From assembly GCF_006543045.1 (NCBI RefSeq), contig NZ_RBZW01000058.1, positions 62,001 to 126,000 of the forward strand: a DNA stretch of 64,000 nucleotides, given 5' to 3'. This stretch comes from Salinadaptatus halalkaliphilus (GTDB lineage Archaea > Halobacteriota > Halobacteria > Halobacteriales > Natrialbaceae). The number at the start of each line of letters is the position of its first letter. The first letter of the stretch is position 1. The notes beneath the pieces are model-generated. The model was not told the DNA's origin. It saw only the letters and a list, made by a program, of their open reading frames with translations, and made no database searches. Below are positions 8,509-17,379 of the stretch, in pieces. The position numbers and the translations under genes are program-made.

Positions 8509-9087
8509 CTACTCGTCTTCTTCGACGACCTCGGGATCGCTCATCGCACTCTGGAGGCTGTCGAGGCCGTTGATCCACTCGGTGACGAGCCCGTACTCGA
8601 GATCTTCGGCGATGGTCATATCGAGTTCGTCGCCGTCGATGATCAGCGTCCCGGCCTGGGCAGCATAGCCCAGTGCCGCGTCCAGATCTTCTTCGGCTTC
8701 GGCGTCTGCAGCCGCACCCAGGTAGTCGCCGACGCTGCCGTCCTCGGCCGGCCCGTTCGCGATAAACTCCTCGGCGGCGAAAAAGACGCAAACGAGGCTC
8801 GTCTGGACGCCGTCGACGAGGATCAGCGTCTCTTCGTCCTCGATGTCGACTTCGCCGAGAACGATCTCGCGGACGTCGTCGATTTCACCGAGCGCGTTCT
8901 CCTGCTCGAGTTCCCCGTCGTCGTAGGCGGCGACGATCTTTGCGATAGCGATCGCCGTATCGTCCTGTAGATTCAACAGGAGTCGGGCCGAATCTTCGTC
9001 CTCCGGATCGATCTCTTCGTCTTTGATGCGGTCGATCCAGTTCTGCCAACGTTCCTCCGAGTAGAACTCGGTCGGGGGATTGCTCAT
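8509..9087 (-). CDS. DUF2150 family protein
   Basis: 192 residues, very acidic. The family pattern is seen in the opening FYSEERWQNWIDRIKDEEIDPEDEDSARLLLN, the central DVxIEDEETLILVDGVQTSLVCVFFAAEEFI and the closing TEWINGLDSLQSAM. DUF2150 is restricted to halophilic archaea and methanogen relatives and has no known function. It is convergent with the HAD gene (58 bases between stops) and followed upstream by its own short promoter region. Confidence 0.85.
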   Translation of the reverse strand: MSNPPTEFYSEERWQNWIDRIKDEEIDPEDEDSARLLLNLQDDTAIAIAKIVAAYDDGELEQENALGEIDDVREIVLGEVDIEDEETLILVDGVQTSLVCVFFAAEEFIANGPAEDGSVGDYLGAAADAEAEEDLDAALGYAAQAGTLIIDGDELDMTIAEDLEYGLVTEWINGLDSLQSAMSDPEVVEEDE

Positions 9088-9161
9088 ACAGACACCTACA
9101 CCGGCCGCTTGAAATGCCTTTCTCTACCTTCCGACAAAACGACCAAACACGAATTGCGGTT

Positions 9162-10013
9162 TCAGGCTTTCTCGAGCGTCTCTGTCGTAGATATCCCGTA
9201 TACGAGTTCCGGCGTCTCGACGTGGGCGTTCCGAACCGCGTCGTCGTGGCCGTTCTCGAGCAACCAGTTTACTCGGCGCGGAACCGTCTTCGGTCCCAGA
9301 ACGGCCCCAGGACGGTCGGGATCGTCGATGTAGTCGGTCTCCATCAGGAACGGGTCGCCGCGCTCGACGGCCACCTCGAGGCGGTCGGTGTCGCTCATGA
9401 CGCTCGGGGTCGGCCCCTCGAGGCGGCCGGAAGCGTAGTGTTTGACGACCGTGTGAGCCGGCATGCCAGCGTCCTCGGCCCACGCAGCCACCTCGGTCAT
9501 CTCTGTTGTTGCCTCGGCGTGGAGCTGCACGGCACAGCCCAGTTCGCCACCGTGTTCGAACGCGTGTCGCATGACGGCGTTCGAGGCGTCCCAGACGGCC
9601 TCGTCGACGTCGTAGTGTGGCCGCCCGGATTTCAGCGCGAGTGCCTGATCCGACTCGACATACTCGGCAGCGATGTCGATCCCGGCCTGCATCAGATCGC
9701 GGGCCTCATCCGGCTCGAATCCGCGGTCGTCGACGAGCCGCGAAATCAACCCGGGGTGGACGCCAAGCACCGGCCAGGCGCGGCCCTCGAGTAGCTCGTT
9801 TGCCGCGGTGACGATGTCGATGGTGCGCTCGAAGACCGCCCGAAAATCCTCGCCGGTCTCGGCCTCGATGCCCAGATGCCAGGAGGGTTTGTTTACTATC
9901 AGCAAGTGGGTGCCGCCGAGTCGAGCGAAGTCACGGACCGCCTCGATCCCGCGGTGATTGTCCGGGTCGAGATGCAAGTGGTTGTCGAGAACCGGCGTCT
10001 CGTCGTCGATCAT
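9162..10013 (-). CDS. TatD-related metal-dependent hydrolase
   Basis: 283 residues of the amidohydrolase (TIM-barrel) superfamily, TatD branch. The metal-binding HxH occurs at the start (VLDNHLHLDPDN). Further ligands are suggested by LGVHPG, VQLHAEATTEM (His) and VVKHYAS (His), and by the terminal acidic LMETDYIDDP. Archaeal members of this group are annotated as TatD-related deoxyribonucleases, but the substrate is untested. The ATG at 10013 places the first strand with HLH at residues 11-13, as usual. A longer in-frame reading to 10073 is less likely. Confidence 0.82.
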   Translation of the reverse strand: MIDDETPVLDNHLHLDPDNHRGIEAVRDFARLGGTHLLIVNKPSWHLGIEAETGEDFRAVFERTIDIVTAANELLEGRAWPVLGVHPGLISRLVDDRGFEPDEARDLMQAGIDIAAEYVESDQALALKSGRPHYDVDEAVWDASNAVMRHAFEHGGELGCAVQLHAEATTEMTEVAAWAEDAGMPAHTVVKHYASGRLEGPTPSVMSDTDRLEVAVERGDPFLMETDYIDDPDRPGAVLGPKTVPRRVNWLLENGHDDAVRNAHVETPELVYGISTTETLEKA

Positions 10014-10479
10014 GGTCGTACGTTTGCCCGCACGAGGAAAAGCGATGTCCTCCACGATGGCCATCTCCGCCAATCACCAGACTGCCGCTCCACTGTGACG
10101 TTGAATTACGACGCCCTTTCGGAGATATAATTGATATCAACTATATTTTTCTGTAGGTAATATTTATAGTTGTGAGCAATTCTATTGACAGTACCGATCG
10201 CCGATAGTCGAGAACGATAGTGCCAATTGCAGCTATTTACACGCCAGCTTCACGGCTGTTGTATGATCAGGCATCTTTATTGACCCGATCTAACACGAGT
10301 AATGTAGCGGAAAATCAGCCCAACCTCGAGGTGTTATAAATAATATCGGGTGAAGAAACACATTGTGTTATATTTTCCGGCACTATCGTGGTATCTGGTG
10401 CATATAGTACTACATCTACCTGGTTTGAATATTGCTCAAAATATGAACAGCCATATGTAGATTAAATAAATGTTGGTAA
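10014..10479. other. AT-rich intergenic island without a recognisable gene
   Basis: From about 10130 the sequence becomes AT-rich, with several short runs such as TATATTTTTCTGTAGG and AATAATATCGGG. It has stop codons in all frames and no gene was found. It may hold promoters or be decayed DNA. The composition contrasts strongly with the GC-rich genes on either side. Confidence 0.5.
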
Positions 10480-10815
10480 TTGAAACCCAAGAAAGCGTGC
10501 GGATCGGCGTTCGGTGCAATCCGTCAATCGACATCGCCCGTTCTGCTAAGAGAAACGAGTTCACTGACTCGAGACGCTATTTCCTCGCTATCGGTCCGTA
10601 ACCGCGATTGGCAGTTTTCCACAGGCGTGTACTCGGGATATCCGTACGGACTTTCTGAGGAGCCCGTCGAACACGGCGTGTGGGACCGAGATAGCGAGAA
10701 GTACAAGTACTGGGTTGATCGATTGAAAACAACCTGGCTCTCACATCGCGATTTCGGACCACTCGTCGAACGGGAACACGCCCGTGTGAGGGGGCTCGAA
10801 CATAAGTACGGTTAA
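10480..10815 (+). CDS. Hypothetical protein or 3' remnant of a lost gene
   Basis: An open frame of up to 111 residues that must start at TTG (10480) or be a remnant, since no ATG precedes its plausible part. The last 60 residues (YSGYPYGLSEEPVEHGVW, then KYKYWVDRLKTTWLSHRDF) use codons typical of this genome and look like real coding DNA; the first part does not. No family is recognised. The ThDP-enzyme gene starts 31 bases after its stop, so it could be the tail of an older upstream gene of the same operon. Confidence 0.3.
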   Translation: MKPKKACGSAFGAIRQSTSPVLLRETSSLTRDAISSLSVRNRDWQFSTGVYSGYPYGLSEEPVEHGVWDRDSEKYKYWVDRLKTTWLSHRDFGPLVEREHARVRGLEHKYG

Positions 10816-10845
10816 ATAACTGCACCCAGTACCGTGCGGCACGTC

Positions 10846-12531
10846 ATGAAGGCACACGAGGCAATCATACGGTTGCTCCACGACGACGGTGTCGACACGG
10901 TCTTTACATTGATGTCGGAGGATACGATGGCGATGATGTCGCGGATGGAATCGGAGTGGGCCGACCAGTTCCGATTGATCAAAACGCGACACGAGCAGGG
11001 GGCAGTCGCGATGGCCGACGGGTACGCCCGCACGGGGGACGATATCGGCGTCTGTCTCGTCGGACGCGGACCCGCCGTCTCTCAGACCGGAAACGGCCTC
11101 GTTACCGCCCGAAAGAAGGGCTCGAACGTGTTACTCGTCGTCCCCGAATCCCCGTTATCCGACGGCTACGACGTCAAGGAGTTCGAACAGGAGACGTATC
11201 TCCAGTCGACGGTCGGCTCCGTCGTCTCGATCCGAAGCCATGACACGCTCGTTCGCGATTTCAGGGAGGCGCTGCGACGTGTTCGGGTAGCGGACGGCCC
11301 GCTCGCGGTCCAGATCCCGTGGGATATTCTCGACGGCGACATGGACGTTCCGGCGTCGTTCGAGACCAACGCCGACACCGTTTCGGGTGCCAATACCGAT
11401 ACTGGCGTTGCTCTCCCCTGCGGGACCGTCACGCCTCGTCCCGACCTCGTGAGCCAAGCGGTGGATACGTACGTCGAGTCAGACGCGTTCCAGCCGCCGA
11501 TTATCCTCGCCGGTCGTGGTGCCGTCGAAGCAAACGCCAAAGCCGAACTCGAGGAGCTCGCTCGTCGGACCAGCGGGCTCCTAGCGACATCCTTACAGGG
11601 CCGAAACCTGTTTGCGGACCACCCCTACTATCTCGGGTTCACCGGGAGTTGGGGAACCAACGTCGCGAACGAGTACGCCAGCGAAGCGAACGTCGTGTTT
11701 GCCGTCGGTGCGAGCTTGAACCCCTACACGATCGACGAGGGTCACGTCTTCGGCGAGGAAACGCAGGTCATTCACGTCGACCGCGATCCCGTTGCTATCG
11801 GCCGGTACGCCGATACGACCCTCGGCATCCAGGGTGACGCCCGCGAGACGGTCCGAGCCATCAACGAGGAACTGGAACGACGCGACATCGACCGCGAGGG
11901 CGAGCTTTGGAGCGACCAACTCGCGGCTCGACTCGATGAGACGAGTCCGATGAACGACGAGACGTACCCCGACGTTCCCGAGACGATGGATCCCCGTGAC
12001 CTCGTTCGCGAGCTGAACGACCTGCTCCCGGCGGCAAAGAAAGTGGTCGCCGACGGTGGCCACTTCACGCGCTGGGTGTTAGACGGCATCCAGACGCCGC
12101 CGGAAGACTTTACGTTCACACTCGATTTCGCCTCCATCGGCCTCGGCCTTCCGGTGGGAATCGGGACGGCGGTAGCGTCCGAAGACAAACCCTGCGTTAC
12201 CGTCTGTGGCGACGCCGGGTTTATGATGTCCATGCAAGAGCTCGAGACGGCGATACGCAACGACGTTTCGATGACGATCATCGTCATGAACGATAGTTCG
12301 CTCAACTCCGAGTATCACAGTCTGGATGTCGCGGGGAACGACCCCGAGGTGGCGCTCGTCCCCGCCCCGGATATCGCCGATGTCGCCGAATCGCTCGGTG
12401 CCGAGGGCCACACTGTCCGCAGCCGGGCGGATTTAACGGCGATCGCGGACAGACTCGGCGCCGAACCGGACGGCCAACTCGTCGTCGACTGCAAGCTCAA
12501 CCACCACGTTCGACACCGGAGCAAAGTGTAG
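10846..12531 (+). CDS. Thiamine diphosphate-dependent enzyme (acetolactate synthase/decarboxylase-like)
   Basis: 561 residues with the three-domain ThDP enzyme layout. The N-terminal Pyr domain carries the activating Glu in TRHEQGAVAMADGYAR (near residue 50). A middle domain has PPIILAGRGAVEA and a Rossmann-like core. The C-terminal PP domain contains CGDAGFMMSMQELETA with the GDG-N-type ThDP/Mg signature (GDA, then Asn in IVMNDSSLNSEYH). It resembles IlvB or benzoylformate/sulfopyruvate decarboxylase-type enzymes. No small regulatory IlvN subunit lies beside it, so acetohydroxyacid synthase is less likely and the substrate is unknown. The ATG at 10846 is preferred over the GTG at 10834. Confidence 0.82.
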   Translation: MKAHEAIIRLLHDDGVDTVFTLMSEDTMAMMSRMESEWADQFRLIKTRHEQGAVAMADGYARTGDDIGVCLVGRGPAVSQTGNGLVTARKKGSNVLLVVPESPLSDGYDVKEFEQETYLQSTVGSVVSIRSHDTLVRDFREALRRVRVADGPLAVQIPWDILDGDMDVPASFETNADTVSGANTDTGVALPCGTVTPRPDLVSQAVDTYVESDAFQPPIILAGRGAVEANAKAELEELARRTSGLLATSLQGRNLFADHPYYLGFTGSWGTNVANEYASEANVVFAVGASLNPYTIDEGHVFGEETQVIHVDRDPVAIGRYADTTLGIQGDARETVRAINEELERRDIDREGELWSDQLAARLDETSPMNDETYPDVPETMDPRDLVRELNDLLPAAKKVVADGGHFTRWVLDGIQTPPEDFTFTLDFASIGLGLPVGIGTAVASEDKPCVTVCGDAGFMMSMQELETAIRNDVSMTIIVMNDSSLNSEYHSLDVAGNDPEVALVPAPDIADVAESLGAEGHTVRSRADLTAIADRLGAEPDGQLVVDCKLNHHVRHRSKV

Positions 12532-12922
12532 GAGCCCGGGAGTATTCCAACATCCCAACGCCGAGGCGGAGTTGCGTCGAACGCTACTCCGTGGTGTACG
12601 CTAACAGAACCCCCTCTCGAGGCAATTCGATCTACAGTATTATGGCTTACATACATATATTTCCGACATTATGTCTGAGTTATTTGGTTTTTTATCACTA
12701 TAGAACGAGTAGATCATAGTAACAACTGCAACTAGTACTTCCCACGCGTCGACTGCTGATCGTCACGATTCCGCGCTATTCGCTATGCCGCGGTTCTCGC
12801 TCACGCTGTTCTCCGAACCGCGCATTCGTCGTGCGATCAGGGATGTAGTGACGTGCAATGGCTACTATAGTCGACGGGAGAATGGGCGAGACTTTTAGGC
12901 AGCCGGCCCTCGCTACCGAACG
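12532..12922. other. Intergenic stretch, no gene seen
   Basis: 391 bases between the ThDP-enzyme gene and the thioesterase gene. An AT-rich segment at about 12640-12740 contains ATACATATATTTCC. No conserved protein, RNA or repeat was recognised. The part just before 12923 presumably holds the thioesterase promoter. Confidence 0.4.
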
Positions 12923-13333
12923 ATGAGTGAGACATATTCGATAGACGTTCCCGTCCAATTTCGCGACCTCGACCCCCTCGAACACGTCAATCACGCCGTC
13001 TACGCGAGTTACCTCGAGACCGCCCGCGTCCACTACTTTTCGGACGTGCTGGGTGAGTATTACGAGCAAGCGTCGTTTATCGTCGCGAACCTCGAAATTT
13101 CCTACCTGCAACCGATCGTCCGCGATGACGAACCGACCGTCTCGGTCACCGTCACCGACCTCGGTGAGAGCAGCTTCACAATGACTTACGAGATCGATGT
13201 CGACGACGGGGTCGCTGCAACGGCCGAAACCGTGTTGGTCCAGATCGATGCCGAAACGGGCGATCCGACGCCGATTCCGGAGCCCATTCGTACTCGATTC
13301 CAAGCGGACGCGGGACTCGAGAGGACGGTCTGA
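12923..13333 (+). CDS. Hot-dog fold acyl-CoA thioesterase (4HBT family)
   Basis: 136 residues. It starts with a beta strand (YSIDVPVQFRDLDPLEHVNHAVYASYLETAR) containing the typical 4HBT arrangement: an acidic residue at RDLDPLEHVNH and a hydrophobic helix YASYLETARVHYF. LEISYLQPIVRDDE and the central SSFTMTYEIDV follow. Relatives such as YbgC/FcbC hydrolyse short or aromatic acyl-CoAs; the substrate here is unknown. It stands alone, with its promoter in the preceding intergenic region. A second, different hot-dog thioesterase occurs at 46360-46779. Confidence 0.85.
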   Translation: MSETYSIDVPVQFRDLDPLEHVNHAVYASYLETARVHYFSDVLGEYYEQASFIVANLEISYLQPIVRDDEPTVSVTVTDLGESSFTMTYEIDVDDGVAATAETVLVQIDAETGDPTPIPEPIRTRFQADAGLERTV

Positions 13334-13659
13334 CGACCGACGACAAGCCAAGCACCGACGAATTAGCATGTTGGCGGTGGTGCTCTCCGGGTGGCAGTTC
13401 ACCATCTGCTGGGAGATTCGTTCGAATCCGTGAGTAGTGGGGCTGCACGAACGAGGCTTTCGTGAGACTGGATGGTCTGATCTGAGTGTGACACGCGTCC
13501 GTTCGACTGGTTGAGAGAGTCCGTCCGCTGACCTCTGTGAATCACCCTAGTATATTCTCCCCCAGATATAGATCGAAAAGTATAATTTATTTACTATAGT
13601 TTGATTTCGAATAGGAACGCTGCTATTGAACCAGCTTGATTGCTAACGCCAGTACGGCT

Positions 13660-13947
13660 TCACGCGTCGATGCTGTGTGAAACAGACGCACCGTCGACCG
13701 CACACCACCCCTTCGAGGGCGGAAACGTCGGCAAACGATCGGTCGAAATCGAGCCGAACTGATACGGCTTACTGGCACCAGATTCGAGCCGAATTTCGTA
13801 GTGCCAGTCCGACGGAAGAACGAGATCGTCACCGGGGTCCATATACACATCACTGGTATGCGATTCGACGGTGATCGCCGTTTCACTAACAGTAGATCGA
13901 GTGTTATTGTATTCAGTGATACAGGGGCTATACCGACGATTCGGCAT
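13660..13947 (-). CDS. Hypothetical protein, doubtful
   Basis: A 95-residue frame inside an otherwise gene-poor stretch (13334-14128). The middle part (TAITVESHTSDVYM, then DDLVLPSDWHYEIRL and SKPYQFGSISTDRLP) has an alternating polar/hydrophobic pattern consistent with a small beta-rich protein. No family is recognised, and composition is less GC-rich than neighbouring genes. The ATG at 13947 is only the first available start. The rest of the 13334-14128 interval contains no recognisable gene. Confidence 0.3.
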   Translation of the reverse strand: MPNRRYSPCITEYNNTRSTVSETAITVESHTSDVYMDPGDDLVLPSDWHYEIRLESGASKPYQFGSISTDRLPTFPPSKGWCAVDGASVSHSIDA

Positions 13948-14128
13948 CGTTCGAGGGTGACGATATCGACGGACAATCGTACAGACTATCCGTCAGTCCC
14001 GACTGGCCACGACCGTCCTGCGAAACCACCAGTATATCGGTACAACGGATCGTATATCACACTGCGTGTCGTGGCCGTCTATTGTTATCGATAGCAACTC
14101 ATTAAAGCGACGAGTATGAGTATCGCGT

Positions 14129-14761
14129 ATGGGTCGAGACGAGAATTCGAGCAGCACTCGAGGCCGGCCGAGCAAGGTGGTCAGTTTGATCGATCAGTAC
14201 GATCTGGACGACATCGGTGCCGAAATCGAAGCTGCGTGGACGAGCGACGACGAACACCGTCGGAGTCTGCGTGATCTCGCCGACGACTTCAATCAGGAAC
14301 TCCTTCGCCAGAAACTCCGCGATGCGGGTATCCAGACACTCGATGGCGAGGTCGAGAACTTCTACCGACTGCTGACCGACGACGAAACGAGCACCGCTGA
14401 TCGGACCCGGATCCGACGGCGGCTCGAACGCGATGACATCGACGTCGGGACACTCGAGTCGGAGTTCGTCTCCTATCAGGCCATCAGAACGTACCTCCAG
14501 AACCATCGTGGCGCGAGCTACGACCCAGCCGAGACGGACCCGATCGACCAACTCCAGACCGCCGTCGACCGCCTCCAGCGCAAACTCGTCACCGTCACCG
14601 ACGACAGACTCGAGCGCGTCGATGACAACACTGCCCTCACTATCGAAAACCCGAGCGTCATCGCGGACGTTCGGATCGCGTGTGCGAATTGTGGCAGGCA
14701 GTTTAGCGTCGACGAGCTCACCGCCGAGACGCAGTGTGACTGCGTCGGTTCGGACAGTTAG
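14129..14761 (+). CDS. rdfA: Rod-determining factor RdfA
   Basis: 210 residues. It begins with a low-complexity, basic segment (NSSSTRGRPSKVVSLIDQYDLDDIGAEIEAAWT), continues with a helical region containing RSLRDLADDFNQELLRQKLRDAG, and ends with a putative zinc-binding cluster (CANCGRQF and QCDC). This matches the haloarchaeal RdfA family, described in Haloferax as needed for the rod cell shape. The RdfA gene is followed by an SMC-related ATPase gene 67 bases later, an arrangement expected for the family. It probably acts as a regulator or scaffold at the cell envelope or DNA (uncertain). Confidence 0.82.
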   Translation: MGRDENSSSTRGRPSKVVSLIDQYDLDDIGAEIEAAWTSDDEHRRSLRDLADDFNQELLRQKLRDAGIQTLDGEVENFYRLLTDDETSTADRTRIRRRLERDDIDVGTLESEFVSYQAIRTYLQNHRGASYDPAETDPIDQLQTAVDRLQRKLVTVTDDRLERVDDNTALTIENPSVIADVRIACANCGRQFSVDELTAETQCDCVGSDS

Positions 14762-14828
14762 TGAGTAACATAGCTAAGTCGGAAGAGAAAGGAACGTTTA
14801 TTGCCGTCCTGGTCAGAAACCTGAATAT

Positions 14829-16772
14829 ATGAGTAATCGAGAGCCGCAGTCTACCCACATCGACATTTCGATCGCTAATATCGGCGGTATCGACGAGACA
14901 GAAGCACAGTTCGACGCCGGAGTAACCGTTCTCTCCGGGCGCAACGCGACGAACCGAACGTCGTTTCTGCAGGGGATTATGGCTGGTCTCGGGAGCAACG
15001 ACGTATCGATGAAAGCAGATGCCGACGATGCCCACATCGAACTCACGACCGGCAACGAGACGTACACGCGGGAGTTCGAACGGGTCGACGGCACGATCCG
15101 AACTGACGGCGATCCATACCTCGAGGAGCCGCTGCTCGCGGATCTGTTCGCCTTTTTACTCGAGTCTAACGAAGCCAGACGGGCCGTCACGACGGAGACC
15201 GACCTCCGCGATCTCATCATGCAGCCGATCGATACCGACGAGATCAACGCCGAGATCGATCAGCTCGTCGACCGACGCCGGTCGATAACGCAAGAACTCG
15301 AGGCGATCGACGACAGCAAGAAGCGACTGCCGAAACTCGAGGAAGAACGGACCCGGCTCGAGGCCGAGATCGAATCGACCGCGGAGCAACTGGCCGAAAC
15401 CGAAGCGGAACTCGAATCCTTCGACGAGGGCGTCGAACAGACTCGCGAAGAAAAAAACGATGTCGAGGCGAAACTCTCCGAACTGCAGGACAAACGCGGC
15501 GACCTCGAGTCCGTTCGTTACGAGATCGAAACCGAACGGGAGAGCCTCGACTCGCTGCGGCGCGAACAGTCCGAACTCGCGGACGAGGCCGATGCCCTGC
15601 CGGACGCGCCGATGGGCGAGTACGAAGATATCGAGGCCCAAATCGATCGGCTCCGAACCCGCAAGCAACGGCTCGAGAGCAAGAGTAGCGAGCTCCAGAG
15701 CGTGATCCAGTTCAACGAAGAGATGCTCGAGGAATCCGGTGGCGGCCTCGTCTCCAATCCGGGCGATGGGAACGACGGCGCTGTGACCGACCAGCTGGTG
15801 GCCGACGACTCGGTCACCTGCTGGACGTGTGGAAGCACCGTCGACGCGGACCAGATCGAGGAGACGATTTCGATGCTGCAGAGCCAGAGCCAGGAGACGT
15901 TCGGAGAGATTTCCAATATCGAGGACGAGCTCGCAGCACTCACGGAGCGACGCGCGGAGATCGAACAGCAGCAACGCGAGCGCGAGCGAATCGACCGCCG
16001 ACAGGACGAGATCGACGCCGAAATCGAGACCACAACCGAGACGATCGACAGGCTCACCGACCGACGCGACGACCTGCGAGACGAGATCGCCACCCTGGAA
16101 GCAGCCATCGAGGAACAAGAAGCGGACATGCGAGAGGACGTCCTCGCGTTGCACCGCCAAGCCAACCAGTACGAGTACGATCTCGGGACGCTCGAGACGC
16201 AACTCGAAGAAGTCGAATCCGAGATCAGCGAGATCGAAGGGCGACTCGAAGACGCCGAGGACCTCGAAGCCGACCGCGAGGCGATCGTAGCGGATATCGA
16301 GGAGCTGCGCACGCGGATCGAACGCATCGAGCGGACGGCGATCGAGGAGTTCAACGACCACATGGATACCGTCCTCGAGCGACTCGGCTACGAGAATATC
16401 GACCGTATCTGGCTCGAGCGGACGGAAACGCAGGTCACGCGTGGCCGACGGACGGAGGCGAAAAGCACGTTCGAGCTGCACATCGTCAGACAGACCACCC
16501 ATGGGACGACCTACGAGGACACGGTCGACCATTTGAGCGAGAGCGAACGCGAGGTCGTCGGCCTCGTCTTTGCGCTGGCGGGCTATCTGGTTCACGAGGT
16601 CTACGAGGAGGTTCCCTTCCTCCTGTTAGACTCGCTCGAGGCGATCGATTCCGAGCGAATTGCAGCGCTGATCGATTACCTACAGGCGTACACACCGTAT
16701 CTCGTCGTCGCATTGCTCGACGAAGACGCGGCGGCACTCGACGACGCGTATACCTACATGTCGGTTGCCTGA
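14829..16772 (+). CDS. Archaea-specific SMC-related protein (ABC ATPase)
   Basis: 647 residues with SMC/Rad50 architecture. An N-terminal ATP-binding lobe has a Walker A-like LSGRNATNRTSFLQG; the canonical lysine is replaced by arginine (GRNATNRTS instead of GxxGxGKS). A long antiparallel coiled coil (residues about 140-520) is interrupted by a zinc-hook-like CWTCGS. The C-terminal lobe has an ABC signature-like LSESEREVVGL and a Walker B FLLLDSLEAID, with Ser after the Asp. It fits the archaeal SMC-related (ASRP/Sph-like) group. It lies 67 bases after rdfA and is probably co-transcribed. The stop TGA is formed by the first bases of a palindromic repeat. Confidence 0.82.
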   Translation: MSNREPQSTHIDISIANIGGIDETEAQFDAGVTVLSGRNATNRTSFLQGIMAGLGSNDVSMKADADDAHIELTTGNETYTREFERVDGTIRTDGDPYLEEPLLADLFAFLLESNEARRAVTTETDLRDLIMQPIDTDEINAEIDQLVDRRRSITQELEAIDDSKKRLPKLEEERTRLEAEIESTAEQLAETEAELESFDEGVEQTREEKNDVEAKLSELQDKRGDLESVRYEIETERESLDSLRREQSELADEADALPDAPMGEYEDIEAQIDRLRTRKQRLESKSSELQSVIQFNEEMLEESGGGLVSNPGDGNDGAVTDQLVADDSVTCWTCGSTVDADQIEETISMLQSQSQETFGEISNIEDELAALTERRAEIEQQQRERERIDRRQDEIDAEIETTTETIDRLTDRRDDLRDEIATLEAAIEEQEADMREDVLALHRQANQYEYDLGTLETQLEEVESEISEIEGRLEDAEDLEADREAIVADIEELRTRIERIERTAIEEFNDHMDTVLERLGYENIDRIWLERTETQVTRGRRTEAKSTFELHIVRQTTHGTTYEDTVDHLSESEREVVGLVFALAGYLVHEVYEEVPFLLLDSLEAIDSERIAALIDYLQAYTPYLVVALLDEDAAALDDAYTYMSVA

Positions 16773-16852
16773 TACGGTTTACTGTAAGTCGTTACCGCCG
16801 AAACCGCGACCCGTCTGCGGTTTCGCCGGTAAATCGTTACAGCAATCCGTAT
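16772..16852. repeat. Palindromic repeat copy A (81 bp)
   Basis: It starts ATACGGTTTACTGTAAG and ends TTACAGCAATCCGTAT. Internal arms GCCGAAACCGC and GCGGTTTCGCC flank a short loop. It overlaps the last base of the ASRP stop codon (TGATACGG). Close copies lie at 27399, 39546 and 63716. It could act as a stem-loop in the transcript. Confidence 0.85.
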
Positions 16853-17379
16853 GAATCGCGCCGCGTGCTCATCTCGATTCGACCGGCTGTATCGCCTCCT
16901 CATTATCCGGATATGATACAACAATAGATAGTTTTCTTCTATAATGATCACCTATCCTATCATTCTATTCGCCGCTTTCCTCCTCTCCCGACCCGTAGAT
17001 ATTATGTGCTCTAATACTGTATAGAGGCTCACATTTAAAATTCTAAAGGCTATATGGACACATATAGTTAAAATACACGCCATAAATACATATTATTTAT
17101 TCCTGGGGTCTGGTGTGTTAGGATCGTCCGTCGAACAGGTACGATCATATGGGACTTCTGAGCCCTTCTGCGCATCTACTACCGTAATTTGATTCGAGTA
17201 TCGTATGGCGTCACAGCAGTCGATTACCAAATACATACGCGAACGTTTAGAAACTATATTCGTGTTTCTTCTATATCTACTAGTCTGTCTAGGGGTGCGA
17301 AGTACAACTGGTCACGATCACGAACGGCCTCGGGAGCACAATACAATTATCCGGTGGGCGTTCGAAACACTACTATAGA
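16853..17379. other. AT-rich intergenic region without a recognisable gene
   Basis: 527 bases, strongly AT-rich from about 16915 to 17110, with stops in all frames. No RNA or repeat was recognised beyond the repeat just upstream. The end of the region must hold the promoter of the ThiR-like gene; CAATACAATTAT lies about 40 bases before its start. Confidence 0.45.

Noticed and set aside
15156-16595. Long open frame on the minus strand opposite the SMC-related gene
   Set aside because: Its length follows from the GC-rich codon bias of the real gene; residue content is shadow-like, while the plus-strand protein has clear SMC motifs.
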